Notes under the pieces: generated by a model
Seen by the model: only the letters and a program-made list of their open reading frames with translations
What the model was told of the DNA's origin: nothing
Databases searched by the model: none
Shown here: in pieces, positions 11,270-22,296 of the stretch
Numbering within the stretch: position 1 is the stretch's first letter
Layout: every line of letters begins with the position of its first letter
Program-made: the position numbers and the translations under genes
Source of the DNA: Pohlia nutans
Taxonomy: Eukaryota; Streptophyta; Bryopsida; Bryales; Mniaceae
Assembly (NCBI GenBank): GCA_022496805.1
Contig: CM040103.1
Span: forward strand, 2,932,001 to 2,996,000
Direction of reading: 5' to 3'
DNA: 64,000 nucleotides

Positions 11270-12170
11270 ATATATGTCAATAACCTCCACGAGACTCTCT
11301 CTCTCTCTCTCTGCCTGGTTCACAAGGGAGAAAAACAAGCTCAGTAAAATGGTATCGTCAAAACCCTAATCTGAGAATGATTTTACACTCTTTCCAGAAC
11401 CCTCAAGCTTATCGATCACACCGGCACTGTAACTCCCAGAGAAAATATAAACAGCCAGAATTCCTCCAGAATCTTTTTCTATCAAGACAAATGAGTACAA
11501 ACCCTAAACCGTGGTTGTACTTCAACTGGATCGAAGAAAGCTAAGTATTCCAAAACTAAGAGAATTTTACATAATTAGATCGTCAGCAGACTTTTTTGTA
11601 GAAACACGTACCGCATCACATACTCAACGTAGTTTCAAGACTGTCTTGCACGTTTGGTCCTCGATCGAGCTTACCTTGGATAAATCTAACCCAAGGTCTA
11701 CAAAACCCTCACAGATCTTTCTCTACTACTTAACAAACAAGTGACTACTGATGGAATTTCAAAAAACAATCCCCATCGAACTCGGACAAAGAGACAAAAC
11801 CATCCTTTGTTAATTCATAGCCTTCCAAACAGGAGAAGCTCCTACATATACACGATTTTAGCAATGAAGTTGACATTTGAAACCTAAGCATGTGCAAAGG
11901 AACTATATATATGTGAAACTGCGATTTATGTTCTAACTTGTACGATCGAACCACTGACGTTTCAACAATCTCCAAGCTTCAGAGCAACCAAAAGACAGCA
12001 AGAATTCCTACAGAACGTGATTTACATGAAATTGAGCAAACATTCAAAGGGAGACGAGCCTCGCACCTCTAGAGATGAGCAATCCTGGAACTGCCGCAGC
12101 AAATTCAGGAGGCTCAACTCACGAGTAGCAAACAGCAGAGAGCTTGAAATGAGCGATGCATCGATCTGCC
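11270..12170. promoter_or_regulatory. 5' flank of kinase copy A
   Basis: About 0.9 kb shared with copy B (23,840-24,690) and containing no gene I can support. It would hold the promoter and 5' UTR of the minus-strand kinase gene. It includes a CT microsatellite (11,294-11,312). No clear TATA box could be assigned. Confidence 0.4.
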
Positions 12171-12179
12171 ATTTTCTGC

Positions 12180-13530
12180 TTGAGAGTCACGGCCTGCTTG
12201 TCTAGGGATTCCGAAAACTGGAAACCGGAAACCGGATGCACTGTAGCTACTGGCAAGCCCAACAAGCAGATTAGAACGCAGCCTGTTCTATTATAATAAT
12301 GCACGTGCTGTACAAGACTCTTCAATAAAGATACGTACCGTACGTGGAAGGCAGGGACCGCAGAAAATAATTCCCAAAAAAATGTCAAAAAAGAAAATAA
12401 ATTTATTAAGTATTTATTCAAAATCAACAAAAATAAAGTCAACAAAAAGTCGAATAAAAAGTAACACTCAAAACTGAATGAAAACATAACACTCAGCGAA
12501 AATTGTAGACAAAATTTTTTTTTAAAAAAAAAACATTTAGCGCCAGGGAAAAAATTTATGTTAGCTATTAATAGAATATTTTTTAATAATTACTTTTGTA
12601 AGTGCCAACCTCCAGTGTTTCTACTTTTGTTAATTATTCCACATAAAAGTACCAACCTTGCCTTCCACGTATCGTATTTTGCGACACTCAAATTTGCAAT
12701 TAAAAATAATACAAAAATTCAACTTTATAATTTTAGTAGATGAAGCCACATGTCTACTACAAATCATGAATTTTCATAAATTTTGGTGAAATTTTGAAAT
12801 TAATATGGTTTTTTGAAGTGATTGTAAAGAAAACTCATATCAATTACAAAATGTACTAGAAAACTCCAATTCTTTTACCAAAGGTGTAAATTATAATGAA
12901 GAAAAGTTTAGTTAATGAAAATCATCCGTGTCTCTAAGTTTAAACAATTTTGCTACACCTTGGTAATACCTACCAAACTTGTAACTACAATAAAACACTC
13001 AATTTTCATTTTTTCTTTCAAAACTTCAAAGTAGAGTAGAAAATAGACTTGGCTAGATTTGTTTTGGTAGTTAAGCTTAAATGCAATGGAAATCATCGGC
13101 ATGGCTTAAATTTGGTTTAAGCATTTTTTGTTAAAGACATACTACACGGTGAACGGTTTTTACGACTCCTTCTGTAGATGGGACCCCATGTAAAATTTTA
13201 AAATATCTTGAATGATATGAATCTAACTTGAAGCCGTGGCATGACCAAGCAAAATCCTTCACAAAAAGAATTGGATGGATATCATCCACATAGCACTTGG
13301 AATTGAACAATCACCTTCATTTATAAGCCAATTTTTGATCTCGGCGGCGTTTAGGAGTTCAGCATACCTTTACCAACCAAAATTAGCGTGTAGCATGTTG
13401 CCATGCTTTGCAGTAGAGAGAATGTCCAATTACAGAGTGTGGCATTAGACTGATTAGAGAAGATGGGATGAATTCATGTATTCATCCATCCAATCGCCTA
13501 TGCAAAGCGTCGCTTCTCACTTAGAACAAT
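12180..13530. other. AT-rich sequence without recognisable gene
   Basis: Open frames here are short and low-complexity. I see no motif, TIR pair or splice pattern that supports a feature. Confidence 0.4.
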
Positions 13531-13534
13531 GTCG

Positions 13535-13780
13535 TGTTCACTGTACACACTTGTCAAATCGCGCTCACCAAGTCTTGAACGTCTTGACAGTGAGTGCCAA
13601 TGAAGTGGCACCATTTAACTCACCTACCGAGTGAAAAGCGACTCAAAAGAGTGTCAATGTTCAATGTACACACTTGTCCTACATGACGAGTCACACTCAC
13701 CAAGTCTTGAGCATTTTCGCACTGAGTGCGAATTGAAGTGGCGCTGTATGACTCACCTACTCAGTGAAAAGCGACGCCTT
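13535..13780. repeat. Two-unit tandem repeat, 124-bp period
   Basis: The unit starting GTTCA(C/A)TGTACACACTTG at 13,535 recurs at 13,659. It contains CTCACCAAGTCTTGA and CTCACCTAC(C/T)(G/C)AGTG in both copies. It is non-coding as far as I can see. Confidence 0.75.
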
Positions 13781-14074
13781 CTCCTTATAGTGAGTTTGGA
13801 CCCAAGTTTGAGCCTATGTATCATCACTGATGTGGAGGGTGTGGTGGGAAAGCAGGTGGGTGATCATCAAGGACTTGGAGCTTTATACAAAAGTGGTAGA
13901 GTATTTTCAAAAACTCCTCTCGCTTCTTGCTGCAGAAGATGCAGCCTGGCTTCTGCAATTTCTTTCAGATCCTTCTCCAGGTGAGTGTGTGCATCACCCA
14001 TAATTCATACTTTCAGTTTCCATGAATTACCACTAGTGTTTCCTCTTTTCATCACATGATTCTTTACAGTAGTA

Positions 14075-14331
14075 CATCAGGAATTTAGGACCTCACGGAT
14101 TCCGTGTGACATCCGATATTTCATGGGTTCGTACATTTTCGTATGGATTTTACACCGATTTTGCTGTAATTCCGCACGGATTCTGCACTTTGATAGATAA
14201 CGAAAAGAGTGAATGTAGAGTCCGTGCAGAATTAATCCTTGTAGAATCTATGCGAAAAATGCACACACCCATGAAATATTGGATATTGCACGGAAATCGT
14301 TAAAAATCAATGAGGTCCTAAATTCTTGATG
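14075..14331. mobile_element. Foldback MITE (CATCAGGAATTTAGG ends)
   Basis: The element begins CATCAGGAATTTAGG and ends CCTAAATTCTTGATG, and is nearly palindromic along its length (CCGATATTTCATGGG pairs with CCCATGAAATATTGG). TA flanks both ends. A second copy, 287 bp, lies at 41,371-41,657. Confidence 0.75.
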
Positions 14332-14772
14332 TATGCCTTGTGCTACACCAGCCAATTCTTTTAGTAGAGCGACACACACCTTGGAATGTAGTCAGGTATG
14401 CAATTTTTTTGAATAGAATCGTAAATATATATGCTCTCATCCATAAAATCATCTAAAATTATTGACATGGAAACATGCTCTCTTGATTTCTGTTGACATT
14501 CTAAACACTACAATGGCTATATTGTTTCACATTTTCCTTGGACTAGATAGCCACAATTTGTCCAAAGTGAGCCCTTGGTTGAGGAATAAATCTACACTCT
14601 TGAAAATTCTTGATTCAAAAGTAATGTGCGTAATCAGCTCTAATTAAGCGCAAGTGTCTGCTTGGACTTGTTTCATCCACGAGCAACACAATTTGTTCAT
14701 TATCATGCAAGATTCATCCATGAAGACAGCAGTTCAGGGATTTTTCATTCAGAAAAAGAGCTGGTTACATCC

Positions 14773-14812
14773 GGTAACCTTTGAGCCGCCTCAGGGCAGC
14801 TCGAAGGTTACC
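14773..14812. repeat. Small stem-loop
   Basis: GGTAACCTTTGAGC pairs with GCTCGAAGGTTACC (one mismatch) across a 12-nt loop. It stands alone, without the T-run of a Pol III terminator next to it. Confidence 0.6.
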
Positions 14813-14959
14813 TTGTTCATTATGTCCACATAACCTTCTCTAGTCTCATGGGTGCTTTTTTCAGTGCTATTTTCAGTTCAATTTCAGTGCGTTTTGCAGT
14901 GCATTTTCCTTCCCTGCTTGGAGGTTGGATTGTTGAGGCTCCAGTTTGACAATTGACAA

Positions 14960-15217
14960 ATGTGGATGATGGAAAATGAATGCACAGGCTATGCATGGAT
15001 TTATTGCAACTACGAGGAGGATGTGGAATGCACCGCGGTGTTGCTGGCAGGCGGTGTTTCTGGGCGTCCAGGACATGAATCCGGTTGCAGTGACCGCTTT
15101 GTGCGCTTGTCTCTGCTGAAGTGCAATTCTGATGTAGTTCATTACTCATTCAAAAATAGGTGGCCAAATTGGGTCGTTGGCAATTTTAGATGCTGCTACC
15201 TTAAGCTGAAGCACTAA
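14960..15217 (+). pseudogene. Probable TAA1/TAR (alliinase-fold aminotransferase) last-exon fragment
   Basis: The frame contains a Tyr-Ala-Trp, an Glu-Glu-Asp three to five residues later, a GVSGRPG turn and DRFVRLSLLK. This order (YAW, EED, G-x-x-GR-G, R-x-VRLSL) matches the C-terminal end of plant tryptophan aminotransferases of the TAA1/TAR family (PLP enzymes that make indole-3-pyruvate for auxin). No upstream exons with the PLP lysine are visible in the flanking 1 kb, so it is a fragment. The identification rests on motif order alone. Confidence 0.45.
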
Positions 15218-15219
15218 TG

Positions 15220-15880
15220 GGGAAATTTCCAAGGAAACCAGCTAAAATTCAATATTTTACAAAAGCAATCGGTTTTAGACAAGAATCCATCTGGTTATTA
15301 CCCATGAATCACTTAGGTAGCACCCAAGTATCACAAATTTTTTATTCAGATTTTAGTCTAAAACTATGAGCTTCAACCAATAATTTGGCAATTCCATTCA
15401 GCTGATTTTACACTAACTGCTAGATCTCCTCATACATTCGACTCAAGAGTGAACCGCTAAAGCGAACATTGTCAACCCCGATTCTCGTCAACCCCCATTA
15501 GAGTTAGATTCCTACGAGAAGCGTTGCCTTCGAGGTTCAACATCCTCTATTCTTGGTCAAACATGAAATTTCTACCGCCTCATCCTCATCTGTAGTTGTG
15601 GTCTTTCGATTAAAGTACAATGTGGGCAACACAAAACCTGCTCCTAATTGCGCTATGATTGACGGATAACTCTAGTAACCAATTTTTTCTTTTGGCAGTT
15701 TTATTGAACGCTGTTGAGTTTTGATACTAAATATGTGCACTTGGAAGACCTGTATCAACTTGAATCTAACAAATGCATGTGTTTCATTGCAGTTTCCACC
15801 TGAGCCATTTTTGAATCAACACATGATACCATATTCACGACCTTTGTATGTGGCATAACCAGCAAAGCTGAAAACCACAA
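15220..15880. other. No recognisable gene
   Basis: Non-coding spacer between the TAR-like fragment and copy B. Nothing could be supported. Confidence 0.4.
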
Positions 15881-15881
15881 C

Positions 15882-16394
15882 CCTAAAGGCCCACAACCCT
15901 CTTCTAATTTGGAGGATTGCAAAGATGCATTATATATAAAATACAACTAAAAGGAATATTTTGAACTCAATGTACCAATAAAAGTTCTTTATTATGAATT
16001 TTAGATTCTATCTACACAATTAGATCTATCATTGCTATCACCAATATTTTAGTATAAAATTTGTATTCTAAATCCAAAATTCTTTTGTAATTAAAATACC
16101 AAAAAAATTATGACAATCTGAGGATATAATTTGTTGTGATGGGTTACAATGTAATACTCTAAGTGTAGTACAATTTTTGGTTGCTTCATTTCTTGAGTTT
16201 ACTTTTTCAAGAACACTTTTGATTACTTGGGGCATAAAAATTTCACAAATCATCCCCTTTCTAATCGGTTCACACATGCATGAAGCTAATTTCCCGTAAA
16301 ATCTGTAGTAAAAAATCCACACTACAAAAATTGCAGAACAGATGATAAATTGTACACAGTCCAAAAAATGGATGCTTGCTTGGGCAATCAAGGG
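15882..16394 (-). mobile_element. piggyBac-type (TTAA) MITE, uninterrupted copy
   Basis: It ends GGGCAATCAAGGG followed by TTAA (16,395-16,398) and begins near ACCCTAAAGGCCC. It is the intact counterpart of the LINE-split element at 5-6.1 kb and is related to those at 28.8 and 46.8 kb. It has no coding capacity. Confidence 0.6.
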
Positions 16395-16905
16395 TTAAAA
16401 CTCTCATCTTGAACATGCACTCTCCCTTGACCTAAGACCTGAGTTTGACTGCATCACACTCTCCATGCCCATGAAGGTGAAAACCACGGCGATGTCCACA
16501 TCAGATCAACCTCTCCACATCATACAAGTGCGTCGCTTTGGTGAGCCATCACTACCCATTGTAGAAATCGCGAGCCCAAATTTTCTTGTTATGACATTAC
16601 TCTGTGATTATAGAGTCTATCGTCGAAAGAGGGCATTAAGGGTAGAACGCATCCTCTCGATCCTAGTGGCCAATACGTGAAAGCCCTTCACCAAACAGAC
16701 TCTTCATTCACACTAGCCCTACGGGCCAGAGTTACTCTTTGTTTTTGTGACATTATGCATTCAACAAACCTCTTCTCTGCACTTTACCTGCACTTTGCCT
16801 GCACTATTGAAGATCGTGTCACCGGGATCACTTTTTTGCTATTCAAAAACTACGCCTCTGCTTGTTATAGTGTCTTGTCAATTGCTTTGTAATACAATAT
16901 TCACA

Positions 16906-17884
16906 TCAGTCACCGAGGATTATCGCAACACCAAGGCTGTCAAGCTGAGCTCCACATCTGCCGTGAAATCCAATCACTCTACCAATATCACTAGAAAATG
17001 GCTCACCTTCCTCATCACCGAAAGGACCATAACTTTTGATATTAGTGTGGATAGCTATTGATACTACACTTAAATTGTTATGCACGTGCGACACATACCC
17101 ACTGATGTGCGTGATGAATTCGAATTGCTCAAACACCATCTGAAATTCACACTGACATTGATATGATTAATTCACTTCGATAACAAGAACTATTCACATA
17201 ATATTCAATAGCCTTCCAAGAGGGTGCCTTTTAGTTTCATCCGCCTTTATATATGGATTCACTAGCCTTCCAAGAGGGTGCCTTTTAGTTTCATGCGCCT
17301 TTATATATGGATTCACTAGCCCTCCAAGAGGGTGCCTTTTAGCTTCATCTGCCTTGATATATGGATTGACCATTGATTTGTAATTGAATGGACTATTGAA
17401 TCAAATAAACAATTACAAAACACCGTTGAATTGTGATTGAGTGAGTGCTTTTGAGTATTGTTCACCATGGTTGATTGCTCTTGCTTAATGCCACCTGTCC
17501 CCATAGCTATTAATGTGATGTGGAATATCCCACATCATTTTATTGGGGGAGGAAATGATGTGGGATATTCCACATCATTTGAGGAAAGGCTGGAGTCACA
17601 GAGGCTAATGAATGTTCTGCACTTATTGCTTGGCAAAGATACCAAGGGGAAGAAAAATATTGTAATTTACATTGAACTAATGATAAAGAATATGAAACTT
17701 ACCTCTTTGTATATGTGTCCATTTATGTTATCGCAGTACGTTTTCAGAACCGGAATATTAAACAAGTCATACTCCACCTCCATTGAGCCCACTATTCCTG
17801 GAGATTGTGAGTATTTCAACTTGATTCGTTTGATAGATGTGCCCATGTCACAAAATCTACCACCCCCAGCACCTCCCCATGGTC
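16906..17884 (-). CDS. Jacalin-related lectin exons, copy B (3' part of kinase-jacalin gene)
   Basis: Exons 17,703-17,884 and 16,906-17,139, joined in phase 0, encode GPWGGAGGGRF, the EFITHISGY strand, SYGPFGDEEGEPFSS and GRVIGFHGRCG, and stop at 16,906. Relative to copy A, 11 residues are missing in frame in the loop after ISGY (A has LGGPEGD there), so this domain is a little short. A free-standing start at 17,900 (MKQL) is possible. The acceptor cttcaag at 17,885 lets the domain be read in phase from the mini-exons and kinase exon upstream. With both mini-exons the spliced product would be 687 residues. Role inferred: glycan recognition coupled to a cytosolic kinase, as in plant defence lectin-kinases; not shown here. 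Confidence 0.75.
17206..17365. repeat. Intronic minisatellite (copy B)
   Basis: Three units of about 57 bp, counterpart of 6985-7140. The units in B are more alike than in A. Confidence 0.8.
17512..17580. repeat. Palindromic hairpin pair in copy B
   Basis: GATGTGGAATATCCCACATC and GATGTGGGATATTCCACATC flank a 20-bp spacer. Each arm is itself near-palindromic and the two arms are inverted copies. The spacer is inverted relative to copy A. Confidence 0.75.
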
Positions 17885-18908
17885 CTTGAAGCTGTTTCAT
17901 ATAATAGGAATATGGATCATATAGCCACGTCAGACACTTAGACTTATAATACAGTATTCAATCAAAAATCTCTACCATACCTACAAACTACGTTTGTACA
18001 AGCTATGGCAACTAATTAATTAAAATGAAATTCAATTTGTCTCCAAGAACCACCATCTGGATTTAGCCCTTTGACGCGCCTTGACGACAGACAAATTGTA
18101 ACCTTTCTCTTGACTTCATCTTGTACAATTTTTCATCCATCCAAATTTCTCTTGGTTGACTATGGTTTGAACGATATGGATCTTCAAATTAAGATATTGT
18201 GGTTTTTTTAAAATAACAGAATTTTTGTTTATGTCGGGTTTCATTCTTAGTTCAAAACATGAGACCTTAAACATGGTTTTCCAAAATAAGTAGAATCAAA
18301 TAATGGAAATCGTACCATCTCATAGTCCAAATTTATTACAACAATTTTTTATTTCTTTTCAGTTTATTTGGGATTTTAATTTGGGACGTTAAAGGGTTAA
18401 ACCTTTAGTCTTTCAAGCAAGCCGGTTGCCATTTAAATACACAAACAAGCTGACATCATTCACTGCAGACCATACATCGAGGCCTCCTTGTGTCGAGACA
18501 AATACCCTACGTCATGGTCAGTTTCGACAAAAAAAATAATTTACTTTTGTTTTAAAAGTGCGGCGTGTCATCTTGTGATTGATTTAGGATGACGTCGACC
18601 TCTCAAAATCTGACCCAGGAATTCAATTTCCAACACCAGACTGTCTGAATCTGACGCTCATGTCTGGTATGTACTATTTTCAATATCCTCTCACACAGAC
18701 TAACTAGTTTTCTCGTTTTTTTTTTATCTTAAATTTTGAAAATTATTCTTGAACAAATCTGCTATGCAGATGCAGATAATATCTCATGTACTTGACTCTT
18801 GCCACATGCACAATCTTCTTCTTTCATAATAATTGTTATCAAAATGGGACGACTTGCTTGGTCATACAAAACCGACAAGCTCCTACTCCACATTGACACG
18901 TGGCTTAC

Positions 18909-18950
18909 CTGTGCTCTTCCCATGGATCTGAACGGCTGAAGCTCTTCTCG
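18909..18950 (-). other. Predicted mini-exon B1 (42 nt)
   Basis: Same sequence and splice borders as in copy A (acceptor TTGCCGCAG, donor GTAAGCC). Phase 1 at both ends. Confidence 0.6.
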
Positions 18951-19393
18951 CTGCGGCAAGGCCTCCTTGTGTCGTGACAAATACCCTACGTCATGGTCAG
19001 TTTCGACAAAAAATAATTTACTTTTGTTTTAAAAGTGCGGCGTGTCATCTTGTGATTGATTTAGGATGACGTCGACCTCTCAAAATCTGACCCAGGAATT
19101 CAATTTCCAACACCAGACTGTCTGAATCTGACGCTCATGTCTGGTATGTACTATTTTCAATATCCTCTCAGGCTCTCACACAGACTAACTAGTTTTCTCG
19201 TTTTTTTTTTATCTTAATTTTTGAAAATTATTCTTGAACAAATCTGCTATGCAGATGCAGATAATATCTCATGTACTTGACTCTTGCCACATGCACAATC
19301 TTCTTCTTTCATAATAATTGTTATCAAAATGGGACGACTTGTTTGGTCATACAAAACCGACAAGCTCCTACTCCACATTGACACGTGGCTTAC

Positions 19394-19426
19394 CTGTGCT
19401 CTTCCAAACGGCTGAAGCTCTTCTCC
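19394..19426 (-). other. Predicted mini-exon B2 (33 nt)
   Basis: Duplicated mini-exon with an internal 9-nt deletion that keeps the frame. Acceptor TTGTTGCAG and donor GTAAGCC are preserved. It can be included or skipped without changing the jacalin frame. Confidence 0.55.
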
Positions 19427-20231
19427 CTGCAACAATTTCTCATCACCTATGGAGCACATGCCCAACAATCAAAGTGAGATTTACAATGCTAATAACAGTG
19501 ACTTGTTGCCACTTTATGCTTTATCAATACTATTATTATTACTATTAAGTGGCATACATTGTATCATAACATTCTGTAGCAGTTGTAAGAGTTCACCTTC
19601 CTCAACAATTCTCCACTGTACATCATGCACATGGCACTCCCTGTAGTAAACAGGCTATCACCATTTCAATCATAAGGGTTTTCCGTTACTTCACCACTAC
19701 AGGACCAAGAAGCCCAAATTGGGCCTCATGTTTTTTTTAGCACTTTCGCGTAGGTCTTATGTGGAGTTCTTTCTATTCGAATTTATTTAATTTCTGACTA
19801 ACAAATGTAATGTTCTTCACTGATTTTGGTGTTATAAAATTTGAACACATCTAAATTATATTTTTCACAATATGATCAATTGAATTTGACATTTTAAAAC
19901 CATAAATGCTTGGTCATTTAGGGGTTAAACCAAAACGACCTACGATTCCACTGCGACCACAGATATTTGAATATATTCTTACGTAGAGACAGGTGATTGC
20001 TTTTGTACTTCACTGCACCACCGTATTTGAGTATACAACATATTTGAACCCATAGTCATATTTTAGTACATACGGTAGTCAGACATACGGACTAAAGACT
20101 TACATTTACTACTGCATAATCATAGTACTTACTCCCTGCAGAAAACAAGCTATTGTAACACCCTTCCAATCAAAGGGCTCTCGGAGAGTGGAACTGAAGG
20201 AGCTGAGAATGTTACGATGCAGAGAATGTTA

Positions 20232-20682
20232 CTCCCTCTGAAATAACTGACCCATCTTTTGGCGTGTTCTAACTCTTAAAGGTCTGATGGGGATAGTAGA
20301 TATGTTGGCATATATTTGTAAATAGAAAGTTCCAAACTGAGACTGTAATAGCTCATTAAATCATGTCGACATGAATTTTAACTTCACCTTTGATCTTAAA
20401 CCCATAGGAGGTGTGGAACCATGCCAAATACAATGAAATTTTGGTGTATGATACTCGTCGGAAAGGGCTCTTTGGACCTTTAAGGGTTAATTCAACGTGC
20501 CAAAAAAAAAGCCATCTCAGTACTAAAAAAATGGTCTATATTTAATAGTGGTATGTAGTTTTTGTCACTCTTATCGTCCAAGTGGACAGGGCTCACTGTT
20601 GAAATAAAAAACATAGGACGAATATTGCAAAAAGAATCTAAATTGGCCAAGAACTAAGACACTTATTTCCGAACAGAGGGAG
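20232..20682. mobile_element. Stowaway-like MITE in intron 1, copy B
   Basis: The ends CTCCCTCTG and CAGAGGGAG are flanked by TA. It is orthologous to the element at 8977-9663 but lacks the nested 221-bp MITE. Confidence 0.75.
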
Positions 20683-20693
20683 TAGAATAGAGC

Positions 20694-22274
20694 TCACGTA
20701 CCGCGCAGAAGGAGGCCTTTGATGAATCTGAGCTCTTTGCAGATTTCAGGAAACAGAGGCCGCTGCTTCGAAACGCGCTGCCAACATCGCTGGATGAGGG
20801 AGGCCAACCGGGGAGGACAGTCGTCGGGAAGCTTCGGCCGCAACGAACCGTCCTTCACTTGCTCCTTGAGCGCGGCGATCGAGTAACCAGCGTAAGGATT
20901 TTCCCCAGTCAGAATCTCACAGCAGATGACGGCAAAACTGTACACATCCGCTTTCCGGAGATTCAAGTTGGCCTTCTCCGGATCACCTTCGCCGCGGATG
21001 ACCTCCGGCGCCATCCACATGGTGGTCCCTCTGTTCAGCGTCAGATTCGAGTACGTCCGCGTCGTGTTTTTGGTTTTGCTCAAGCCGAAGTCCGCAATCT
21101 TCACTGCAGAAACTCTCGACGTTGCAGGATCGGCAAGGTTCACGAGAATGTTCCCCGACTTGAGATCCCGATGCGCCATACCCTTGCTGTGGATGTACCG
21201 CGTGCCTTCCGCAACTTGCAGCATCAACCCCACCGCTTGCACATGCGAAAACGGGCGCAACGGAACCACGTGTTTCCTTCGTCTTTGTCGCAGCAATTCC
21301 GACAAATGCTTGAACAGGTCCTTGTTCATCAGTTCCATGACGAGGTAGCACTCTGTGTCTTCCTTGGAGTAGCACAGGAGACGCACGATGTACGGGTGTT
21401 GCCCTAATCCCTGTAAAGCAGCCACTTCTTGATCAAACGCATCTGAGTTGTACGTGTCGAAAATCTTGACTGCGTACTTTCCGCCGAGAAGATCGAATTC
21501 GCGCACCTCCGCAGACGCGCCTTTTCCAATGGGGCTGCCGCCGAGATCAAGGTCTTCGGGGTTCAGGAACACCAAGTCCGATGGAACCATGGTGAAGGCC
21601 GTGGAGTCTGTTGAGGGATTTTCAGGTATCTGGATCGAGGAGTTCTCGTACTTATCCAGTTTCAGCTTCAGCAATTGATTTGCCAGCCATTTCGCGGTGG
21701 GATCCTCCAGGCTCACGGATCGGAGCTGGTCCTTGAGGCTCTCCTCGTCTTCCTTCATCGCGACCAGGAGCGCGAATTCGTCGCCGACGTTCAGCTGGCC
21801 ATCGCAAAGCTTCCGGCCGAAGGTGACGCGGGACTCCCCCGAGTTGTCCACCAGAATGCTGACCAGCACGCACGTGTGCCATTGAATGTCGTACATCAAC
21901 CGGGAAAACGTTTCCTTCATCTCGCCTTGCTCCATGGCTGCTCTTGGCCACTGTTCCGTGGTGACGCGGCTGGCGTTCAGAATCGTTTCGAACTCCTGCA
22001 GCACCCCGTGAAGCTCCTGAAGCACTGCCGTTGTTTTCTCATCTAGAAGTGGGGAGCGCTGTACGTTCTCTAACGTTACCTGTGTGTCCTGTGTCAGCTT
22101 ACTAACAAGATAACTACATTGGTGCCTGTTCATCACGTAATCTCCTGAGCTTTGTGAACTCGAATGCTGCGCTGCCAATTTTTGTATTAACTCCTTGCAA
22201 AGATTCAGCAACTCGGTTGCCTTGGGTGCATCCTTTGTGGTATATCGCGTAAAATATGTGCGCAACCGCTCCAT
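20694..22274 (-). CDS. DUF1221-like N-terminal helical domain plus TKL-type protein kinase, intact
   Basis: An uninterrupted frame of 526 codons from ATG 22,274. Residues 1 to about 215 are helix-rich with no membrane segment and resemble the plant DUF1221 / HeLo-like region found before kinase domains; a four-helix bundle is my inference. The kinase domain (about 245-520) is complete: glycine loop GKGASAEV, Lys270 in YAVKIF, Asp370 in HRDLKSGN, Asp395 in ADFGLS, and WMAPEV. It should therefore be catalytically competent, probably Ser/Thr (HRDLKSGN), cytosolic. The last codons (RGT stop) run across a good donor site (GCG then GTACGTGAG at 20,701), so the exon probably ends at 20,702 and splices to the mini-exons and jacalin exons downstream. 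A TTAA-flanked MITE sits 22 bp before the ATG, so the native 5' UTR and promoter are disturbed. Confidence 0.9.
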   Translation of the reverse strand: MERLRTYFTRYTTKDAPKATELLNLCKELIQKLAAQHSSSQSSGDYVMNRHQCSYLVSKLTQDTQVTLENVQRSPLLDEKTTAVLQELHGVLQEFETILNASRVTTEQWPRAAMEQGEMKETFSRLMYDIQWHTCVLVSILVDNSGESRVTFGRKLCDGQLNVGDEFALLVAMKEDEESLKDQLRSVSLEDPTAKWLANQLLKLKLDKYENSSIQIPENPSTDSTAFTMVPSDLVFLNPEDLDLGGSPIGKGASAEVREFDLLGGKYAVKIFDTYNSDAFDQEVAALQGLGQHPYIVRLLCYSKEDTECYLVMELMNKDLFKHLSELLRQRRRKHVVPLRPFSHVQAVGLMLQVAEGTRYIHSKGMAHRDLKSGNILVNLADPATSRVSAVKIADFGLSKTKNTTRTYSNLTLNRGTTMWMAPEVIRGEGDPEKANLNLRKADVYSFAVICCEILTGENPYAGYSIAALKEQVKDGSLRPKLPDDCPPRLASLIQRCWQRVSKQRPLFPEICKELRFIKGLLLRGT

Positions 22275-22296
22275 GTTGGCTCTCTCTATATGTTAA

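Larger units (their letters stand above)
5004..12170. repeat. Segmental duplication, copy A
   Basis: This block and 16,080-24,690 (copy B) share the same order: TTAA MITE, jacalin exons, intron with minisatellite, mini-exon, Stowaway element, kinase exon, about 0.9 kb of 5' flank. Similarity is high but with many point differences, and each copy has private insertions. A carries the LINE and a 221-bp MITE. B carries a piggyBac-type MITE, a Harbinger-type MITE and a 480-bp internal duplication. A third, broken copy lies at 40.2-49.85 kb. Confidence 0.9.
18478..19430. repeat. About 480-bp tandem duplication inside copy B intron
   Basis: The sequence from GGCCTCCTTGTGTCG to the mini-exon recurs immediately after itself. 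Each unit carries one copy of the mini-exon (18,909-18,950 and 19,394-19,426). The first unit begins near 18,480, the second near 18,959. Confidence 0.85.

Noticed and set aside
14773..14812. Stem-loop considered as a tRNA or terminator
   Set aside because: No cloverleaf, no A/B boxes and no T-run; only a simple hairpin.
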